This document shows positions 1 through 7,372 of a stretch of 64,000 bases of DNA, in pieces. The notes under the pieces are model-generated. The model worked only from the letters and a program-made list of their open reading frames with translations, was not told where the DNA came from and ran no database searches. The position numbers and the translations under genes are program-made. The stretch spans positions 1 to 64,000 of the forward strand of contig CABSNK010000013.1 in NCBI GenBank assembly GCA_902479075.1. Direction: 5' to 3'. Origin of the DNA: an uncultured Collinsella sp. (GTDB taxonomy: Bacteria; Actinomycetota; Coriobacteriia; Coriobacteriales; Coriobacteriaceae). Numbering within the stretch: the first letter of the stretch is position 1; the number at the start of each line of letters is the position of its first letter.

Positions 1-64
1 CTTCGTTAAACGGGCGCTAGGGCGCCACCCTTACACCAACATTTTCGACGCGATCGTCCGTGGA

Positions 65-85
65 AACCGCCTAAAGGCGGTTTTT
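65..85 (+). terminator. intrinsic terminator
   Basis: Short GC-rich hairpin (ACCGCC, loop TAAA, GGCGGT) followed directly by a run of T. It would end a plus-strand transcript entering from the left edge; only a few codons of that upstream gene could lie in the window and it cannot be identified. Nothing else is recognisable in 86-185. Confidence 0.75.
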
Positions 86-185
86 GCGTTTAAGGGTTGT
101 TTTCCAGCGGCTTTCGTAGCGGGTATTCATGGTTCGCATGGACTCTGCTCACATGACTTTTCCCGTAGTGGCGTAATTGATGCAG

Positions 186-232
186 GTCTCCTATCTCTTG
201 CCGTAATATAATTACGGCAAGAGATAGGAGAC
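186..232 (+). promoter_or_regulatory. perfect inverted repeat over -10 box and RBS of the ATPase gene
   Basis: Two perfectly complementary 22-nt arms (186-207 and 211-232) flank a three-base centre ATA. The right arm contains the Shine-Dalgarno AGGAG (226-230), six bases before the ATG at 237. The centre reads TATAAT (207-212), a consensus -10 hexamer, although no good -35 lies 16-18 bp upstream. Two readings fit: an operator where a dimeric regulator covers the -10 box, or, if transcription starts further upstream, an RNA hairpin that hides the ribosome binding site. Either would hold the two downstream genes off by default. Confidence 0.7.
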
Positions 233-236
233 TCTC

Positions 237-1337
237 ATGCTTAAGCGTTTTACTGTTGATGGCTATAGGAATTTTTCGGCTCCGGTTTCATTTAATTTTG
301 CAGCTTCTCGTGATTACCAGTTTGCAGAAAATAACGTTAAAAACGGAACCGTGAAAACCGCACTTTTGATCGGCAGAAATGCGTCTGGTAAATCGAATTT
401 CGGTTCAGCTTTATTTGACATTACGTTCGGCTTTCCAGAGGCATTCGATTATTCTGACCAGGATGATCGTCTGTTTTTGAATGCTGATTGCGGGCGAGGT
501 ACGGCACAGTTCACCTATGTCTTTGAATTTGACGGTCGCGAAATCAATTACTGCTATGAGAAGACTTCTCCGACTACTTGGCTTCACGAGACCCTATCGA
601 TTGATGGGGAACGAATTTTCGATTTCAATAACGCACGCGGCGTTTTCGAAGAGAACCACCTTGAACGAATCGGTGCTGCTGGCATTAATTTTGAATTCTT
701 CGACGCTTCGTTGAGCTTTCTTTCTTATATAACGAGCAGTCTTCCAACTAATGTTTTAGGTGTCTTGGCTGAATTACGCCGATTTGTCTCGCACATGAGG
801 CTGATTCGCATGGACAGCTTTCGATTAAAAGGGGTTGAAACAAAAAAGGTAATCGACAAAATCATACGCGAGAGCAAAGTTGCGGAATTTGAATCATTTA
901 TTCGCAATTTTGGAGTCGATGAGTCCCTGATCGTTATTAAAGAGTCCGACGGCTCGCCTGTTCTATATTTCAATCATCCCATGCGATGCGTCCCGTTTGT
1001 CGAGGCATGTTCTAGCGGTACAAGAACCCTGGTTATGTTGTTCTCTGAGCTTGAGCTAAACGACTCGGCCAGTTTTTTGTTCATAGATGAGTTTGACGCT
1101 TTTTGCCACTTTGAGATGGCTGAGAGCCTTTTGAAGTTCTTTGGTTCCAAGGCCTCTTGTCAGATTTTGTGCTCCACCCACAACACTTCGCTTGTTAAGA
1201 ATGGCGTAATGAGGCCCGACTGCGTTTATCAAATTTCTGCAAAAGAGGGTATTCGAACCTTGGCCGATTCCACCGATCGTGAGTTGAGGCTCGGCAACAA
1301 TATCGAGAAGCTCCTCCGAGCCGGAGAGTTTGAGTAG
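237..1337 (+). CDS. ABC/AAA-type ATPase of a putative two-gene defence module
   Basis: A 366-residue ATPase of the AAA_15/AAA_21 (OLD/RecF-like) kind. The Walker A is GRNASGKS at residues 46-53 after an N-terminal FTVDGYRNF strand; a signature-like CSSGTRTLVML lies in the C-terminal half, the Walker B FLFIDEFD is at about 280-287 and the switch His is in CSTHNTS. There are no membrane segments. The next gene starts two bases after its stop and encodes a TOPRIM-like protein; ATPase plus TOPRIM pairs are typical of OLD, PARIS and related anti-phage systems, so a nucleic-acid-directed defence role is inferred. Codon use is clearly more AT-rich than downstream genes, suggesting acquisition by transfer. 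The start has AGGAG at a spacing of six. Function beyond ATPase is not proven. Confidence 0.75.
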   Translation: MLKRFTVDGYRNFSAPVSFNFAASRDYQFAENNVKNGTVKTALLIGRNASGKSNFGSALFDITFGFPEAFDYSDQDDRLFLNADCGRGTAQFTYVFEFDGREINYCYEKTSPTTWLHETLSIDGERIFDFNNARGVFEENHLERIGAAGINFEFFDASLSFLSYITSSLPTNVLGVLAELRRFVSHMRLIRMDSFRLKGVETKKVIDKIIRESKVAEFESFIRNFGVDESLIVIKESDGSPVLYFNHPMRCVPFVEACSSGTRTLVMLFSELELNDSASFLFIDEFDAFCHFEMAESLLKFFGSKASCQILCSTHNTSLVKNGVMRPDCVYQISAKEGIRTLADSTDRELRLGNNIEKLLRAGEFE

Positions 1338-1339
1338 CC

Positions 1340-2158
1340 ATGAACGGTGCGTCTGAAAAGAACGTCCTGCTCATTGTTGAAGGCGCTAAACGCGAGCCTC
1401 AGCTGATGGGGCGTTTATTTGGATCTTTTAGCCTCGCGGATGATCATCAAATTGTTCCTGTCGAGATCAATGTTCATGACTTTCTTGATAAGCTCTTTCA
1501 AGAATACGGTTGCGATTTCGAGTCCATTGATCTTAAGCCCTTTGTCGCTGAGCTTCTTTCGGATAAAGATGATGCGGCTCAGCTTCTCGAATCCAGTTTT
1601 ACAGACACCTTGCTCATATTTGACTTAGATCCTCAGGACAATCGGCTCGATTTTAAACGGCTTGAGCTAATGCAAGACTATTACTGCGATAGCACTGATA
1701 TGGGTCAGCTATATCTGAGCTATCCATCGGTTGAAGCATATCGTGATTTTGATCCCTTGAAGTGTCTCTCTCTGGATGACGCCCTTGTTCCTTCAGATGT
1801 GATTTTTGGCAAGCGATCTTACAAGGACTGGGTTGCCAGGAGGGGAGATTCGCTTGCGGATATTGGGCGTATTGATGGTTTTACATTTGCCTGCATTATT
1901 GCCGTCCATGCCCTGAGGTCGCTTTGGTTAACTAATGAGCAGATGATGCCAATTGCAAACGAGTCTCTGGCTGACTTAGCTGCGACCGTGGCGGGCATCA
2001 ATCATTCTGAACTTCTGCTCAATGAGATCGAACGTCTGAACAATGATTCATTTTGCGCATGCTGCACCTGCCTTTTCTTTATTGCGAATTGGCCTAAGCG
2101 ACTTAACGACGTTATAAACAAGGCGATTAAGAGGGGTTTGGGTATTCGTTTGTTCTAA
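1340..2158 (+). CDS. TOPRIM-like (RloB/OLD-type) partner protein
   Basis: A 272-residue protein beginning with LLIVEG (Glu14) and carrying FDLDPQD with Asp95 and Asp97, the spacing and order of a TOPRIM fold (Glu, then DxD) as in RloB-like and OLD-family nucleases. A stretch with LYLSYPSVEAYRDF follows. No membrane segment or signal is seen; the C-terminal part is Cys-containing and helical. It is translationally coupled to the ATPase and shares its AT-rich base composition. By analogy with ATPase-TOPRIM defence pairs it may be the effector nuclease, but the family assignment is from motif reading only and an RNA- or DNA-binding role without cleavage is possible. Confidence 0.6.
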   Translation: MNGASEKNVLLIVEGAKREPQLMGRLFGSFSLADDHQIVPVEINVHDFLDKLFQEYGCDFESIDLKPFVAELLSDKDDAAQLLESSFTDTLLIFDLDPQDNRLDFKRLELMQDYYCDSTDMGQLYLSYPSVEAYRDFDPLKCLSLDDALVPSDVIFGKRSYKDWVARRGDSLADIGRIDGFTFACIIAVHALRSLWLTNEQMMPIANESLADLAATVAGINHSELLLNEIERLNNDSFCACCTCLFFIANWPKRLNDVINKAIKRGLGIRLF

Positions 2159-2180
2159 AGAGTCCCCTTCGCCACTTATC

Positions 2181-2308
2181 TCCGGAAGTGCGGGGAAAAA
2201 TCGAAACTTGCCGAGCACACACCGATTTTTGCCAACAAAACCGCAGGTCGCGGATGCCCAAAACTGGGGTCTGGTCGACAGGTCTCGGTTTTTCACCGCA
2301 CTTCCGGA
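2181..2308. repeat. long imperfect inverted repeat (intergenic palindromic element)
   Basis: Arms at 2181-2207 and 2282-2308 are complementary over about 27 nt with three mismatches, separated by about 74 nt. The arms contain TTTCACCGCACTT, close to TTTCACCGCAACTT in the inverted repeat at 19110-19184, so both may belong to one dispersed intergenic family. It lies between the AT-rich module and the Pel operon and could also end the upstream transcript. No coding potential is apparent. Confidence 0.6.
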
Positions 2309-2391
2309 TTGGGCGCTCATTTAGCACTCTCGATGTCCCCACATCCTCTAAAAAAGTTCTTAAAACATCCTTAAAGGCGTTCTAGCTCGCG

Positions 2392-2410
2392 TTGACAGCG
2401 TAAAATACGC
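2392..2410 (+). promoter_or_regulatory. possible promoter/operator of the Pel operon
   Basis: A consensus -35 hexamer TTGACA (2392-2397) is immediately followed by the 13-nt palindrome GCGTA-AAA-TACGC (2398-2410). No convincing -10 lies 16-18 bp further on, so the promoter call is weak; the palindrome could be an operator. The RBS GGGAGG (2441-2446) of the first gene follows. Confidence 0.35.
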
Positions 2411-2454
2411 ATGTTTGACTAGGACAAAAGTGGATTTTAGGGGAGGAATGCGCC

Positions 2455-3285
2455 ATGGAAGTGCTAGTTGTTGGCAACACCGCATATGTTGACGATGACT
2501 TTTGCGCCAAGGCGTTCCCCGGGGACCACGTTAAGGTCGTCGCTGCCGCGGAAGCGCGCCACGATGAGTCGTCGCCTCATGCTTCGTGGAAAGAGCTCCT
2601 CCAGCACTTGGAGCAGGCCTACGAGTTCGACCGCGTAGTCTACCTGTCTAATTTCCTTACCCCGCATACCGATACCGTGGGCGATATCGAGCTGCTGCGC
2701 TCGGTCTTTCGTTCGTGCATGAGTCGCCGGGTCCAGCTGCTGTTTGTAGCGGGGCCCGCGAGTGCCGAGGGTGCCTCCGGCGCCGTGGGGCGAACGGGCA
2801 AGGGAATTATCGCCCGCGCGGCCAACGACCTCTGCCGCTACTACGCTGTGCGCGAAGGCGTTCAGGCAAAGATTCTGCGCGCGCCCTTCCTGTACACTGC
2901 CTCCGCCGCGCTGGATGATCCGTTTTTTGTGCCGCTGTTCGATTCTTGCTTAACCGGATCGGTCGCTTTGCAGGGCGCGGAGGACGCGGCGTTTCCCCTG
3001 CTGTGTGCCGAGGAGCTCGCGGTGCTGGTACGCCGCATCTTTGACAGCTGGGACGCCTCCTTTGAGACGCTCGACGTTGCCGATACCTTCCATCGCACGT
3101 CTGGTGAGGTGGGCGAGGCCCTCAAGGCGCTGTTCCCTGGGCTCTCAGTTGCCTATGGCGATTCTGCCGGCTATGCCCTGCCCGTCAGCGACACCGTTCG
3201 CGTTCGCTATGGCTGGTTTCAGCGCTACGACTTGCTGCGCGATCTTTCGACCATTCAAGCGCGTTGGGATGTTGGCCGCGCATAG
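2455..3285 (+). CDS. SDR-like domain protein, apparent N-terminal part of PelD
   Basis: A 276-residue product with the layout of an extended short-chain dehydrogenase/NAD-epimerase fold (VLVVGN strand at the start, VVYLSN, LLFVAGP, then AANDLCRYYAVREGV and LRAPFLYT), but without a clear glycine-rich NAD motif or Tyr-x3-Lys pair, so it is probably not a working dehydrogenase. Its TAG stop (3283-3285) is in frame with the next open reading frame: the intervening codons 3286-3324 are open and lead straight into PelD. Some Gram-positive PelD proteins are believed to carry an N-terminal SDR-like domain, so this is likely the front of one SDR-PelD gene. Start ATG at 2455 has GGGAGG upstream. Confidence 0.65.
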   Translation: MEVLVVGNTAYVDDDFCAKAFPGDHVKVVAAAEARHDESSPHASWKELLQHLEQAYEFDRVVYLSNFLTPHTDTVGDIELLRSVFRSCMSRRVQLLFVAGPASAEGASGAVGRTGKGIIARAANDLCRYYAVREGVQAKILRAPFLYTASAALDDPFFVPLFDSCLTGSVALQGAEDAAFPLLCAEELAVLVRRIFDSWDASFETLDVADTFHRTSGEVGEALKALFPGLSVAYGDSAGYALPVSDTVRVRYGWFQRYDLLRDLSTIQARWDVGRA

Positions 3286-3324
3286 AAGGTCAACCCGCTG
3301 CGTGCCGCCATCGACCGCATCCAG

Positions 3325-4593
3325 ATGCGCACGCTGCCTATTAAATGCCTAGAGACGGGCGTTGCCTGGGTTCTGTTCGAGGTACTGGAGCATCTGTTCT
3401 CACAATCGGTCCAGCTCAACGTGCTCGATTATCGCCTGCTCTACGTGGTGCTGATCGGCACGCTGTATGGCTTGGACTTTGGCCTGGTTGCGGCGCTGCT
3501 GGCGTCGGTGGGTTTGGCAGCCAGCTACTTTACTCAGTACGGCTATACCTTCCAGGGTCTGTTCTACGAGCCGTCCAACTGGCTACCGTTTATTGCGTAC
3601 TTTGTGGTGGGTGCCGTGTGCGGCTATGTGCAGCTGCGCAACAGCGAAGCCATTAGGGCGGAGCGCGATCAAAACGAGCTCGTGCGCAACCGCAATACGT
3701 TCCTTACGCAGCTCTACCACGACGCGATCGAGGACAAGCGCGCGTACAGGCGCCAGATCGTGGGTCGCCACGACAGCTTTGGCAAGATCTTTGCCGTGAC
3801 GCAGGAGCTCGACGTACTCAACCCTCGCGACATCTATCGCAAGTGCTGCGAGCTTCTGGGCGAGATCCTCGAGAACGATTCGGTGGCGATCTACCATGTT
3901 TCGGGCGGGGCATTTGCACGCCTGGTGGCAGCAAGTCCCGCGATTGCCGAAGATGCCGCACGCTCGCTCACGCTTGAGCAGCTTGCACCTCTTTTGGGCG
4001 ACGGGGGCCGTTCGAACCTGTGGGTGAACCGCGAGCTGACGCCGGGGCTTCCCATGTTTGGATACACGATCGAGCGCGACGGGGCACCCGCCGTGTTGAT
4101 CTTTGTGCGTCGTGCGGCCGAAAACCAAATGACTCTCTATTATCAAAACCTGTTCCGCATCTTGTGCGGGCTGGTCGAAAGCGCGCTGGGCCGTGCCTTT
4201 GACTATGAGGCGGTGGCGCAGGATAAACGCTGCGTTGACGGCACTTGCGTGCTCAAGCAGGCTGCCTTTGGCCAAGAGCTCGCGGCGGAGCAGGCGCTCG
4301 CAGATAGCAAGATGGGGAGTTTTTTGCTCCTGCGCGTGGTACCGGGCATGGAGCCTGTCGGCGAGCTGGTGGGCGCAATCGGGTCGGCAATCCGCGAGAG
4401 CGACGCGGCGGGCTTGGTCGACGGCGACGTGCTCTACCTGCTTATGCGCCAGGCAAAGGCGTGCGATCTGCCCATTATCCGCGAGCGCCTGAGCGCAAAG
4501 CAGATTGCGGTGGAGCCCGTCGATGGCGAGGACATCGTGGCGCTGTTGCAACACATCTCTTACACCGGTGACGGTGAGGGGGGTGCCGCTTGA
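3325..4593 (+). CDS. pelD: PelD-like membrane receptor, GAF plus degenerate GGDEF
   Basis: A 422-residue protein: membrane segments in about residues 10-105, a charged helical linker, a GAF-like region (about 150-290) and a C-terminal degenerate GGDEF domain. In the latter, RESD (Arg357-Asp360) followed by LVDGDVLYLLM occupies the place of the RxxD inhibitory site and the GGDEF strand, the arrangement by which PelD of Pseudomonas binds cyclic di-GMP without making it. Inferred role: membrane receptor that switches on the Pel synthase (PelF) when cyclic di-GMP is present. It overlaps pelE by four bases. The true start is uncertain: no RBS is seen before 3325, and the frame is open back to the TAG at 3283. 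Confidence 0.75.
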   Translation: MRTLPIKCLETGVAWVLFEVLEHLFSQSVQLNVLDYRLLYVVLIGTLYGLDFGLVAALLASVGLAASYFTQYGYTFQGLFYEPSNWLPFIAYFVVGAVCGYVQLRNSEAIRAERDQNELVRNRNTFLTQLYHDAIEDKRAYRRQIVGRHDSFGKIFAVTQELDVLNPRDIYRKCCELLGEILENDSVAIYHVSGGAFARLVAASPAIAEDAARSLTLEQLAPLLGDGGRSNLWVNRELTPGLPMFGYTIERDGAPAVLIFVRRAAENQMTLYYQNLFRILCGLVESALGRAFDYEAVAQDKRCVDGTCVLKQAAFGQELAAEQALADSKMGSFLLLRVVPGMEPVGELVGAIGSAIRESDAAGLVDGDVLYLLMRQAKACDLPIIRERLSAKQIAVEPVDGEDIVALLQHISYTGDGEGGAA

Positions 4594-5495
4594 TCTCGCT
4601 TGTCGTTGCTGCCGTCTTGCTGCTGATTCATGCGCTGGTTTGCCTGATGCTGTGGACGCTCATGAAGCTGGGCCTGCTGCCGGTGCGCGGGCACATGTTG
4701 GCTGTGATAGTGCTGGTGCCGCTGTGGGGCCCGTTGCTGGTGGTTCTGCTATCGGCCCGCAGCGCGGTGTTTGGCGAGGGGCTGAAAGAGTCTGCGCTGG
4801 AGTCGCTGCGCTTTAACGACGACCTACATCGCAGCATCCTGGTGCACGACCGTGACGCCGATGCAGGCGTAGTGCCGCTCGAGGAGGCGCTCATCGTCAA
4901 CGACCCGGCATACCGGCGCCGACTAATGCTCTCCATGCTCACCGAGGAGCCCGACGCGTACCTGGCGCAGCTGCAGGCGGCTAAGCTTAACGACGACGTT
5001 GAGGTGGCGCACTATGCCGCGACGGCGGTGGCGCAGATCTCCAAGGAGTCCGACCTTAAACTGCAGCAGCTGGAGCATGCCTTTAAGACGGACCCGAGCG
5101 CGAAAAACCTCAACGAATACTGCGATTTTCTTGGTGAATACTTGGGCTCGGGCTTGGCCGAGGGGCGCGTGGCTCAGATTCAGCGCCAACAGTACGCGCG
5201 CCTGCTTGCGCGTCGCTGCGAGCGCGAGGACGCCCTTGAGCTGCGCATTCGATATGCGACGGCGCTGGCCGATGTCGGACAGATCGACGAGGCGCAGGCC
5301 GTGATCGACCAGCTGGTGCTCGACGTGCCCGAGGAGCAGGAGGTTTGGATGCTTTGCCTGCGCCTGGCCGTGATGCGCCGCGACGGTGACGAGGTTCACC
5401 GTGTGATCGATGCGATTGACAAGCAACATGTGTATTTGAGCGCCGACAACCGCGAAAAGATGGCGTTTTGGCGCGACGGGGAGGAGGCCAGATGA
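4590..5495 (+). CDS. pelE: PelE-like membrane TPR protein
   Basis: A 301-residue protein with two N-terminal hydrophobic segments (about 1-25 and 30-52) and a long helical C-terminal part rich in Ala, Leu, Glu and Arg that reads like tetratricopeptide-type helix pairs. This layout and position between pelD and the deacetylase/pelF genes match PelE, a membrane scaffold of the Pel synthase complex. The start is TTG at 4590, whose last two bases plus the next base form part of the pelD TGA (TTGA overlap), with GGTGAGGGGGG just upstream. Its stop overlaps the next ATG (ATGA). Sequence conservation in PelE is low, so the name relies partly on gene order. Confidence 0.65.
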   Translation: MISLVVAAVLLLIHALVCLMLWTLMKLGLLPVRGHMLAVIVLVPLWGPLLVVLLSARSAVFGEGLKESALESLRFNDDLHRSILVHDRDADAGVVPLEEALIVNDPAYRRRLMLSMLTEEPDAYLAQLQAAKLNDDVEVAHYAATAVAQISKESDLKLQQLEHAFKTDPSAKNLNEYCDFLGEYLGSGLAEGRVAQIQRQQYARLLARRCEREDALELRIRYATALADVGQIDEAQAVIDQLVLDVPEEQEVWMLCLRLAVMRRDGDEVHRVIDAIDKQHVYLSADNREKMAFWRDGEEAR

Positions 5496-7372
5496 GCGTG
5501 GTGCACCATATCCGCGACCGTGCAGGCCGCTTTCGTTGGATGGGACTCCTCGTGGTGTGGACGGTCTTTATTGCCATGGCCGCCGTGCTGCTGGTGGAGC
5601 GTGCCGGCGTGCAGTACAGTGCGGGTCAGCATAAGCTGGGGATGCTTGCCGCCAACGATGCGGTGCCGGCCTCCTCGGCAATCTTTGGCCAAAAGCCCAC
5701 GTGCCTGGTTATTTCCGATTCCGATCAAGCTGGCGTCGACGACGTTAAAGACCAGTTCGACCAGATTTTGTTGGACATGAAGATCGTCCATCGCGATGTT
5801 GATATTGCCACCGACGGTGCGGACGCGATCCCATCGCTCACGTCGTTTGATCGCGTGATTGTGCTTATGCCCTCGCTTGACGGACTGGGTACGCATCTGA
5901 CCGATCTGATGAGTTGGGTGAGTGCGGGCGGCTCACTCATGTTGGGCATGACGCCAGATAACTCGAACTACCTGCAGGCTATTGCTTCCAAGCTTGGGAT
6001 CGAATCGGCCGGATATGACTATGCGAAAGCCGAAAGTATCGTTCCGAGCGAGGACTTTATGTTGGGCGGAGGAGAGCGCTACGAGTTCTCGGATCCCTTC
6101 GATTCTTCGCTCTCGGTTTCATTGCGCGATACGGCGCACGTATGGGCAAAGACCGGTGACGCGGGCACGCCGCTCATTTGGTCTAACGATTGCGGCAGTG
6201 GTCACACCGTGGTGTGCAACATTGGCATCTACGACAAGGTCATGCGTGGGTTCTATGCTTCGGCCGTAAGCTTGCTGGGCGATGCCACGGCCTATCCGGT
6301 CATCAACAGCGCCGTGTTCTATTTGGACGACTTTCCTAGCCCCGTGCCCTCGGGCGATGGTACTTATATCAAGCGTGACTACGGCCTTTCCATTGCCGAT
6401 TTTTACACCAAGGTCTGGTGGCCCGATCTGCAAAAGCTCGCGCAAAAATACGGCATTCGCTATACCGGCGTGATGATCGAAAACTACGAGGACGCGGTCA
6501 ACCAGACCGAGCCCGCGCGCCAGGCCGATACCACGCAGTTCCGTTACTTTGGCGGTATGCTGCTACAGATGGGCGGAGAGCTGGGCTTTCACGGCTACAA
6601 CCATCAGCCGCTGGCGCTCTGGGATACCGACTACGGCACGCTGTACGATTACAAGACGTGGAAGAACAAGGAAACGCTTGTCGCATCGCTCAACGAGCTT
6701 ATCGCCTTTCAGGACGAGGTGCTGCCCAACGCGCGCGGCTCGGTCTACGTGCCGCCGTCGAATATCCTTTCGGCCCGTGCGCGCCAGCTTATTGGCACCG
6801 ATGTTCCGCGCATTAAGACCATCGCCAGTACGTATTTTGAGGATGGCACCGACTTGCCCTACGTGCAGGAGTTTGGCGTGGCGAGCGATGGCATTGTGGA
6901 GCAGCCGCGTATTGTCTCGGGCGGCATGGTCGACGATTCCTATATGCGTCTGGCCGCGGTGTCCGAGCTCAACATGCACTACGTGAGCACGCACTTTATG
7001 CATCCGGACGACCTACTGGATCCCGATCGCGGCGCTAAGGAGGGCTGGGAGGTCTACAAGGGCGGCCTGACCGACTACCTGGAGTGGCTTACCAAGTCTG
7101 CGCCCGACCTGCGGCGCCAGACCGGTTCGGATTGCTCGGGTGCCATCCAGCGCTTTTCGTCCGTGACGGTGAGTGTGGATGCAGACGCAGATGCCTGGAC
7201 GCTCAGCCTGGGTAATTTCCACGACGAGGCGTGGCTCATGTTCCGTGCCAACAATGGCGAGCCGGGCACAGTCACGGGTGGCGAGATTACGCATCTGACG
7301 GGCGACCTGTACCTGGTCAAAGCCACGGACAAGACGGTGACCATTGCGCGCAAGGAGGGTGGCGACAGATGA
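5492..7372 (+). CDS. pelDA: PelA-type polysaccharide deacetylase (DUF2194-like)
   Basis: A 626-residue protein anchored by one N-terminal membrane segment (about residues 14-37), then a Rossmann-like domain (FDRVIVLMPSLDG, SAGGSLMLGMTPDN) and a deacetylase-like barrel. FYLDDFPSP (Asp279, Asp280) and FHGYNH (His367, His371) supply the Asp and His-x3-His metal set of carbohydrate esterase 4-type enzymes. Inferred role: outside the membrane, removes acetyl groups from the Pel polymer so that it becomes cationic. The hydrolase domain of Pseudomonas PelA is not recognised here. The start is placed at ATG 5492, not the in-frame ATG at 5468, because GGGGAGGAGG lies directly before it and it overlaps the pelE stop. 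Confidence 0.75.
   Translation: MSVVHHIRDRAGRFRWMGLLVVWTVFIAMAAVLLVERAGVQYSAGQHKLGMLAANDAVPASSAIFGQKPTCLVISDSDQAGVDDVKDQFDQILLDMKIVHRDVDIATDGADAIPSLTSFDRVIVLMPSLDGLGTHLTDLMSWVSAGGSLMLGMTPDNSNYLQAIASKLGIESAGYDYAKAESIVPSEDFMLGGGERYEFSDPFDSSLSVSLRDTAHVWAKTGDAGTPLIWSNDCGSGHTVVCNIGIYDKVMRGFYASAVSLLGDATAYPVINSAVFYLDDFPSPVPSGDGTYIKRDYGLSIADFYTKVWWPDLQKLAQKYGIRYTGVMIENYEDAVNQTEPARQADTTQFRYFGGMLLQMGGELGFHGYNHQPLALWDTDYGTLYDYKTWKNKETLVASLNELIAFQDEVLPNARGSVYVPPSNILSARARQLIGTDVPRIKTIASTYFEDGTDLPYVQEFGVASDGIVEQPRIVSGGMVDDSYMRLAAVSELNMHYVSTHFMHPDDLLDPDRGAKEGWEVYKGGLTDYLEWLTKSAPDLRRQTGSDCSGAIQRFSSVTVSVDADADAWTLSLGNFHDEAWLMFRANNGEPGTVTGGEITHLTGDLYLVKATDKTVTIARKEGGDR

Larger units (their letters stand above)
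2455..4593 (+). other. possible single SDR-PelD gene interrupted by an in-frame TAG
   Basis: Reading from 2455 to 4593 in one frame gives a continuous product of about 712 residues interrupted only by TAG at 3283-3285. No Shine-Dalgarno is visible ahead of the next ATG (3325), which argues against an independent second gene. Either the stop is a nonsense mutation (or an assembly error) in a formerly fused gene, or PelD is made poorly from an internal start. Confidence 0.55.

Noticed and set aside
2..211. Plus-strand open frame of about 70 codons from the left edge
   Set aside because: It runs straight through the terminator hairpin at 65-85 and into the palindrome, has no recognisable product, and is probably chance.
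7231..7368. 46-residue N-terminal extension of PelF
   Set aside because: Low-complexity translation within the previous gene; the family start MRICLV lies at 7369 with RBS and ATGA overlap.
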